64,000 bases of DNA. Origin: Dreissena polymorpha (taxonomy: Eukaryota; Mollusca; Bivalvia; Myida; Dreissenidae). Each line of letters begins with the position of its first letter. The stretch's first letter is position 1. The notes under the pieces are model-generated. The model was not told where the DNA came from. It saw only the letters and a program-made list of their open reading frames with translations, and searched no databases. The stretch lies in the NCBI RefSeq assembly GCF_020536995.1, contig NW_026273341.1, positions 186,001 to 250,000 of the forward strand, given 5' to 3'. Both the position numbers and the translations under genes were made by a program. Below are positions 56,900 to 64,000 of the stretch, piece after piece.

Positions 56900-58980
56900 A
56901 AAACAAAGTCACACATAGCGCAAATCGACTTATTCCATGCTCAACGTTTCTTAGGTGAAGGGGGATGGAGCGATTCACCAAAACACTGTGGGAAGTGGTG
57001 ACATTGCATAAACCACATTCTGTGACATTACTATCTATGTTTGAGTGCAGCATCTAGAGTACAGCCCTATGAGTAAACAAGTTTAAATTACGACTTAATA
57101 TGACTTCGTGCTAGACAGATTATAACAGATAACACAATTACGCATGCCGGCGAAATTGTTGGCAATTTTGCATAGCTATTATTTTTTGTAAAGCATTGCT
57201 AAAGAGATCGCGCGTGTAAATGGTAAATAAAAACAAAGTGAGAATATTTTAGTATATGTTCAGTCCTTAAATTGAAATAAAAATCTTATGTAGTTGGCAA
57301 ATGGAAGTCAACGCAGGGATGTACAGGCTAATACGTGGATCGTAAATGCATTGCACATGTGAAACTAATTTTTTTTCTTCTGTTATGCAACTAAGAAATG
57401 AACAAATGACTTCAGCAAAATGTCGGCGCATGGATGTATTGTAATATATTAAACTAGTTAAAAATATGTCAATGAAGAAGTGTTCCCGAAGGATTAAATT
57501 TTAGTTGAAGGACAAAGTCCTTAACTAAACATAATGATCCTTATGCACAAAAGAATATATAATCTTCTAATTGCACACGTATCTTAATTTTTGACCCGAT
57601 ATACTATCTCTAACTATATGTACATATAATAAAGCATTTTTTAAATAAATAACCATGGTAGAAACGACAGCAGCTGCGGCACCGTGTGCACTTTAAACCA
57701 GCTGTATGTTTGTCTTCATGCCAATGCTGGTGTTATTGTCGACATTAACACACGGAGGCCTACGACATTTACGCATAATGTCATCGCAGTAACCGAGTAA
57801 AACATATGACCTGATTTGAAAGTACGTTTGTGAAAACTATGTTTGTTTGCAGAGGACGATGATACAAGCGTTTATAATTTGGACTAAGGGTCGCGCCTAA
57901 CGAAGTAAAAAAAATACACCGGCGTATTCAAATTAACTAATAAGTGAAATTACGATGAACTGAAATGACTTGACTGCAATCTCTACAAACGTTGCTAAAT
58001 ATTCGGAGTGACGAGACGTTTAAATAGCACGTTCAGTATAAGCATATTGTGCTGGTTAATAATAAAGCCTGAAATATATAATTAACGCATGTGATTGTTG
58101 ATGATAATAAATCGTTAACCGGTAGTTGTCGTGAAACTTTGTATATTCTTAACTTCTAGAATCTTAATAAGACTTTATAAACCCCTATACTACAATACCT
58201 TTAATGAACACAACACATTTGAAATTCGTAAATGATATAAAGTGTTGAGGCATGCCATTTTAAACTTAATTATGATCAATATACAACGGATAAAAAATAA
58301 GCCAATTGCATCTTACAAATATCAAAAACATTCACGGCAGTCAATTCATTGTGTAAACTTACTGGTCTTCATGACAATAATGAACGTATTTAGTTTAATG
58401 GAGATTATATAACGAAGGGAACTAATTCAGCTTATTCAGTTTACTAGTCAAAATGATTCGGATGTTTTCGCTTTTTTTTCCGAAAAGTAATTTATTCAAC
58501 ATACGGAAAATAAACGCGCGCCACCTGATGTCATAATTTAGTAACTTGCATTCTGCTTACTGCCTGTTGCTAACTGCCGTTGTTAATGACGCTTAGTGGC
58601 AAACCCGATTATGACTGGTTTCAGGAATAATGAACACACAAACATTGGATAGTCACCAAGCATGTTGAAACAATCATCAAGTATAACCGATAGAGAACAA
58701 GCATGTTGGAACTGTCATGAAGCATGTTAGAATAAACATCACGCATAATGTAAATATTATTCATGAATGATGTAATGTTGCAGCAATCATCAAGTATAAA
58801 CGAATAGACAACAAGCATGTTGGAATTGTCATCAAGCAAATTAGAATAAGCATCAGTCATAATGTAAATATTCACCACGAATGATGTAACTTTTACCTAA
58901 ATATCCTTCCATAGACATGTGTTGTTACTAAAATAGACATAGAGATTTGAGCATTGGGAGTGACCTAATCATACTGTGCT
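56900..58980. other. Unassigned AT-rich interval
   Basis: No gene supported. 58650-58870 contains a loosely duplicated stretch (AACAAGCATGTTGGAA.TGTCAT.AAGCA, about 120 bp apart) and nothing else structured. Confidence 0.4.
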
Positions 58981-58995
58981 TTAGCAGTATTACGG

Positions 58996-59682
58996 AATAC
59001 CGTTAGTGCCATCGTGGTAACACATTAAAATCCAGAGGGCGAGAACGCGAGAACGCGATAGTACGATGGCGACAATGTGACAATACGATGATGACAGGGT
59101 GACAATACGATGGCGACAATGCAATAGTACGATGGCGACAATTCGAGAACGCGATAATACGATGACGACAATCAGACAGTGCGATGACGACAGTGCGACA
59201 ATACGATGGCGACAGTGAGATAGTACGATGGCGACAATACTACAGTTCGATAGTGCGATAATACGATGACGACAGTGCGAAAATACGATGACGACAGTGC
59301 GACAATACGATGGCGATAGCCGACAGTGCGATAGTACGATGGTGCCAATGCGATAACGCGATAGTATGATGGCGGCAATTCGAAATGCGATGGCGACAGT
59401 GCGACAATACGATGGCGACAATGCGATAGAACGATGGCGACATTGCGATGATACCACGGCGACAGTACGATATGACTATCGCATTGTCGCCCCCGTACTA
59501 TCGCACTGCCGCCATTGTATTGTCGCACTGTCGCATTGTCGTCATCGTACTAGCGCGTTTTCGCAATCGTACGAACGCATTGTCGCCATCGTATTGTCGC
59601 ACTGTCGTCATCGTACTTTCGCGTTCTCGCATTCTCGCCCTCTGGATTTTAATGAGTAATCACGGTGGCCCTAACGGTATTT
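58996..59682. mobile_element. Inverted-repeat element filled with CGATGGCGACAATG-type repeats
   Basis: The ends AATACCGTTAGTGCCATCGT and its inverted copy (ending 59682), then TTAAAATCCAGAGGGCGAGAA on both sides, give TIRs of about 60 bp. The interior is a degenerate array of GCGACAATACGATGGC-type words that changes strand near 59470, so the whole body is also a loose inverted repeat. GC content and CpG density far exceed the surroundings. Long open frames here (for example 59457-58990, minus) are repeat artefacts rich in H, R, S, V and Y. No target duplication was found. Confidence 0.75.
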
Positions 59683-60604
59683 TGTACAGTAAAGTGCGTA
59701 AAATCTGGTTTGGAATAACAATTTTTATGCCGAAAACAGATGTTGAAACCCGACTTTGTTTTATAAGTAGTAGTCTAAATATACAATGAGTTTTCCGAGC
59801 ATTAAATAAACATATTAAAATAAAATTCATGTTCGTATCAGTTGAAGTTCTTGTTAATAGTAGAAGCAAAGAACACAATAAAACGCTGATTGGGCTTACT
59901 AATTTGAGGCAAGAAAAAACACATCGCGCTATTATAGATCTATATAACATATAACGCGCATCCGCAAAGTTCGAGCGCCCGTCTCGGTGCCGTCGTTTCC
60001 GGTGAAAGTTTCGCACAGGAGCTACCGAGTTTGGATATGAGACCACGAATCATGGCTTGACTTTATATATCAGTCAGCGTAGTACCTGACCAGACTGCGC
60101 GGTTGGACAAGCTAGGATGGACCAACTTCGGCCGCATATGACATAAGACCCATTTTCGCATGACGCGGGTCATCTGACCTTTATAATGTGTATATAGCTT
60201 TGAATGGAATTTGCACATAGTTTTTGGCATGGACTTATTGTTATGTTAATGTGTTGCACGCTTTCAAAAGCAGAGGGCATATATAAGATCAATTATACTA
60301 CGGAGTTCATTTTCTGTTGCAAAATGAAATGCAATAAAGATTGTTACTCAGCGGTGTGTACAGTATGACAGCGTTGTCTGTCTGCGATGCATTCATACTG
60401 GTTCTAAGCTGGCATACTCACCAATTGGACTCAACCATCTGCTCGAACAAGAAATGATAAGTTCTACTAGCATAAACCTTTAATTGTAACTCATTTTAAA
60501 AATATTCATGTTATTTATATTATTCAATTTATTATTCAAAATTATAATTATTATTTCCTTTATTGTTGTTTTTCGCATTAAGAAACTTATTCGGCTTACG
60601 AAAC

Positions 60605-61100
60605 TGAAAAATCCCATTGGAAAAAAATCCCATGGGTGAAAAAATCACATGGGAGAAAAAATCCCATGGGATTTAAAAATCCCATGGGTTTTAAAAATCC
60701 CATGGGATTTTTTGTGTTTTTTTAAACACGACTAAACGCATTAAAATATCGTAGTTGTTCATCATTTCATAAAATATGATGTTTCTGAAAGTTTCATGAA
60801 TAAATCTCTCAAAATAAGAAAAAAATCCCATGGGATTTTTTTCTCCCATTTTAAAATGGGATTTTTTTATTACTAAATATTTTTATATATAATTGGCATA
60901 AAACCAATATACAGTCCTTAAATAACGTTAAAATACTTGCAAACGCAAATAAAACACGTTTTTTAAAATGTTCAAAATCCCATGGGATTTTTCTCCCATT
61001 TGCAAATTATGGGAGAAAAAAAATCCCATGGGAGAAAAAATCCCATGGGAAAATCGAAAATCCCATGGGAAAATGCAAAAATCCCATGGGAACCCCAACT
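60605..61100. repeat. Array of CCCATGGG palindromes in A/T runs
   Basis: About ten exact CCCATGGG octamers in three clusters (60605-60712, 60820-60860, 60973-61090), each flanked by AAAAAAT/ATTTTT or GAGAAAAA, plus variants (CCCATTTTAAAATGGG, CCCATTTGCAAATTATGGG). Spacing is irregular. Confidence 0.85.
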
Positions 61101-62700
61101 TTGCTTATAAATTTCATAGTGAAGAAAACGCGTTTTTTGAGTGAAAATAACCAATTATTAATCAACGATAAGACTTTTATCGCATACTATGTCTCAAAGT
61201 AGCAAATCTTTAAGAAAAAGGGTACTTAAGTTTGCGAAATTTCGGTTTCGCAAAGTTTTTCCGGTGGCCGTTGCATTTGATTTATTACTAAGCACATTAC
61301 TCTGTGGCAGTTAAAATCGTAAATAACGGCTCTTCCGACATTTGCTTGACATTGTTATTTTAGAGTCTCTGGAAAATATAGAAAATATCATAGTATTATC
61401 ATACTATTAAAGGTCAAAGAAAAGTATATATTTCGATATAAAATGCAAATTAGAGAATACATTAATACTATATAATTTATGTAGAGTTTGGTTTAATGTT
61501 AGCAGTTAAGGTTTTCCATTTCGCGGAATGGTTGATATACGCGGATCGCACATTTTCGATTTTAGTTAAATCCACGAAATCAACAGGCGTGAATTGATGA
61601 TGGTCCTAATACCGGACACAGGTAGATATAATTCCAAGATAATTCCAAAAGTTAAGATCTTTCAATAAAAAATAATAAAAGTATGAAGCCAGAATTCCAT
61701 ATTTTCCAATGTTCGAAAATCTTGTATGCAAATATATTCAACCAATGTGTTTGTTTATATCCAGGAAAAGTCGATGACTAATTGACCGCTCATTTAATTG
61801 TCCGTTCGCATTAGAAATACATTACGCAAAGATATGTAGTTTATATCCACGCTGTAGGTATGAGTTAACTAAATATCATCGATATAAAATGAAACGTCAT
61901 GCATATGAATATTAGTAATACGTAACAAAACGTGTATTAAACACATTGATGAAGAGACAGATTTTGAGGTTTACCAAAATAGACCCGGGTAACGATTCCG
62001 CTGCAGACACACTTTTTCATTCTTGCTTTCTTTTTGTTAAGACAATTCCAAAAACGTATGTTCTGTTAATAAATAAATTGTATTTAAAATTTTAAGTACT
62101 GACACGTCATGAAAAATTCGCTTTTATCTCCAGTAATTTTGACCTTGTATTTAACATTACGAAAACAACGCATGCCTAGTTGCAAGGCTTATGCAAGTAA
62201 ATCTTGTTTGGCCTGTTTAGGCTTCTGGTGAACTAATGTTTTTGTTTCTCTACGAATGGAATTTGATTTTCGCTGCTGTATAGACCATCCGATCTGGTCT
62301 TAGGCGACTGGATGATTGTTAATTGTAGAATATGTAATTGTGAAACATGTACAAAGTGTATATTTTATATTAACAAAGACATTTAACTAGTCTCAAAGAT
62401 CTTATTTTAATGAGGGATAATTATCAACATCTTTCTCTTAACCGGTCTGGCCCTCTAAAACCTCCATTTGCAATCATGCCGCAAACGGTCGAAAGCTTTC
62501 TGAGACTCCATTTAGATTTTGAGTTTGTATTACAGGTGTTTCACTATGATGACTTCGCAGTTGATATATCTTCCACTGTTCTTTGCCCAGTTCTGAACTT
62601 AGCCTGCCCTTCCGCCAGCAGCTCCTAAGCCGTACATGTCAATCGGTTGTTGATGATGCGTATAATAACTTTGTCATGACTTTTGAGGCTGACTGTGCTT
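61100..62700. other. Unassigned AT-rich interval
   Basis: No gene or repeat structure was recognised. Open frames are short and lack family features. Confidence 0.4.
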
Positions 62701-62705
62701 TTATT

Positions 62706-62834
62706 CTAGTACAGTTTGAGATTTCTCTTGTACGATAGAAGCAGGACCAGAGAGAGGTTCCACTCATTGAGCCACTTCTTCTCCTCCCCGATCTTCAGGT
62801 ATAGCACCGCTGCCCTGAAGCCGTTGCCCCTCAT
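62706..62834 (-). pseudogene. Short GC-rich coding-like fragment, unrecognised
   Basis: An ATG at 62834 opens 42 codons, MRGNGFRAAVLYLKIGEEKK, then WLNEWNLSLVLLLSYKRNLKLY. The first 30 codons have markedly higher GC than the surroundings, with third-position C/G bias, as expected of a coding exon. An AG acceptor (GATTAAG) lies nine bases upstream of the ATG's codon. No neighbouring exon was found, so it is an isolated exon, a retrocopy scrap or part of an unknown repeat. Confidence 0.3.
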
Positions 62835-62879
62835 CCGTGCTTAATCGGAAGGAACGTTCTCCCATTAGGGTATAACATG

Positions 62880-64000
62880 TTAAATGTGTACGCTATTTTT
62901 GTGTTTTTATTCTTAAACATACATATGAGGAATGCGATTATATCATGGATTTAAATCGGGACTTGCACCAACAATTTAAATTTACCCAATTGTGTTGCTG
63001 CTTTAAAATAATATAAGTGGAGAATACCAATCAATATTTACCTTAATTTGCAATTAGTGTATATACAACAAGATTTTTGTTAAGGCTTGGTTATGGACAT
63101 TCCAGGGAAAATATTGCGCCTCATCCGTCATTTTTATTTTAATTGTTTTGTTAAATGCAAAATATTCGTTATTTTATCCGCATTTGATGAGTGGCCTTTA
63201 AAATTAGTGTCAAGTTTTTACAAAGCTACTCACATTATGATACTTAGTGTTTCTTCCTACCCTCTAACGTGTTTGTAGTTATAATAACATATTTTTTAGG
63301 TATAATAAACAGGTTTGATCAAATGTGTTGTCATGCGTCCAAACATAGTAAATATGCCATTTAAGTGCAGTCCCTCACGCATTTGTATCAATTTTCACAA
63401 CACTTGACCTAAAATACGAATCTAATTTGCAACACGTATTGGAACAGTTTCCCTATTATAAAACAGCTTGTTTCCTCCTGATCGAGAGTAAGTGATTGTA
63501 ACTTCGTTGTGTTATAAGGTGTATATATAATTGTAACATGTCAGGTAGGTACATGAACTTGTACAATGCTAACAATGTTCTACCAACCACGCATTATCTC
63601 TATAACAATTTATTTGGAAAATAACATAAATAAATGGCTGAAACATTTGGTCAAGTAAACATTACAATATGTGAAAATTATATTATATTATATGCTTACA
63701 GTGTGTGCATGCGTATTTCCAAGATGTAGGATATGTAGTAATATTAGCAACAGCGACATCAACATAAGCATTTTAGTATAACATTATTTTAATTTCACAC
63801 TTTATAAATACAGTTAGAATATTAATTGTCGATGCGCTTTTAATAGTCAACACAACGCATAATACTGCATAATACCCCTACAACATAGCAAACTCGCTAG
63901 ATAAATCTGAGCAAAAATGTTATGGTCTTATAGTTATTTACTCACATTTTCAATTACTCAGTAACAACACTGTACTTTTCGGTAATTCATTTAAAAGTGA
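62880..64000. other. Unassigned AT-rich interval to window end
   Basis: Nothing beyond ordinary AT-rich sequence is visible. Confidence 0.4.

Noticed and set aside
58990-59457. 155-codon open frame on the minus strand, the longest in the window
   Set aside because: It is made entirely of a degenerate GC-rich repeat; overlapping frames on both strands are equally open and low-complexity.
1-64000. CRISPR array, bacterial operon or organelle DNA
   Set aside because: Introns with GT/AG borders, SINEs, LINEs and MITEs show nuclear animal DNA; the regular arrays lack spacer variety.

Overview
The window reads as nuclear DNA of a bivalve mollusc, most likely a Dreissena mussel. It is AT-rich, genes are small with short exons and long introns, and it is dense in repeats I recognise from dreissenid and other bivalve genomes: a TTAA-ended MITE at 14,555-14,761, MITEs ending in CAGTTTTCTCAGAACGCG, tRNA-derived SINEs, and pearl-like dispersed elements that carry ~146-bp monomer arrays. 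No virus-like element was recognised.

Layout. 0.66-6.7 kb: two broken APE-type LINE copies, interrupted by pearl-like elements and by a local tandem duplication. 7.6-15.5 kb: more pearl-like arrays, most of them lying in the 3' flank and introns of a minus-strand gene (8,500-15,917) for a two-OB-fold, RPA70-like protein; its first coding exon carries a 1-nt frame break in an A run. 16.2-22 kb: its likely promoter, then mostly unassigned sequence. 22.1-52.2 kb: a tandem family of small secreted proteins with one EF-hand. Three copies are intact (22,140-24,143; 29,245-31,674; 47,203-49,058; 130, 133 and 130 aa), all on the minus strand with four exons and identical intron phases 2-1-1. Two more are relics (36.2-36.5 kb and 52.1 kb).

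Between the family members sits a 6.2-kb element (37,949-44,149). It has 147-bp near-identical terminal inverted repeats, a perfect 6-bp flanking direct repeat (GATACA) and ~500-bp ends built from short perfect palindromes around a CCAAT/TATA-bearing core. It contains a candidate two-exon gene (61 aa) and several nested MITEs, and it lies 61 bp upstream of the ATG of an orphan MADF-domain first exon. This element is the best candidate for something undescribed.

53-64 kb is gene-poor. It holds MITEs, a perfect 38-bp-arm hairpin, an inverted-repeat element with GC-rich degenerate repeats (59 kb), an array of CCCATGGG palindromes (60.6-61.1 kb) and one short GC-rich coding-like fragment (62.7 kb).

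The EF-hand genes are probably co-regulated: they share exon structure and a similar block about 0.3-0.5 kb upstream of the start codon. Nothing in the window shows their substrate or tissue. All coordinates and splice sites were read by eye; no database search or alignment program was run.
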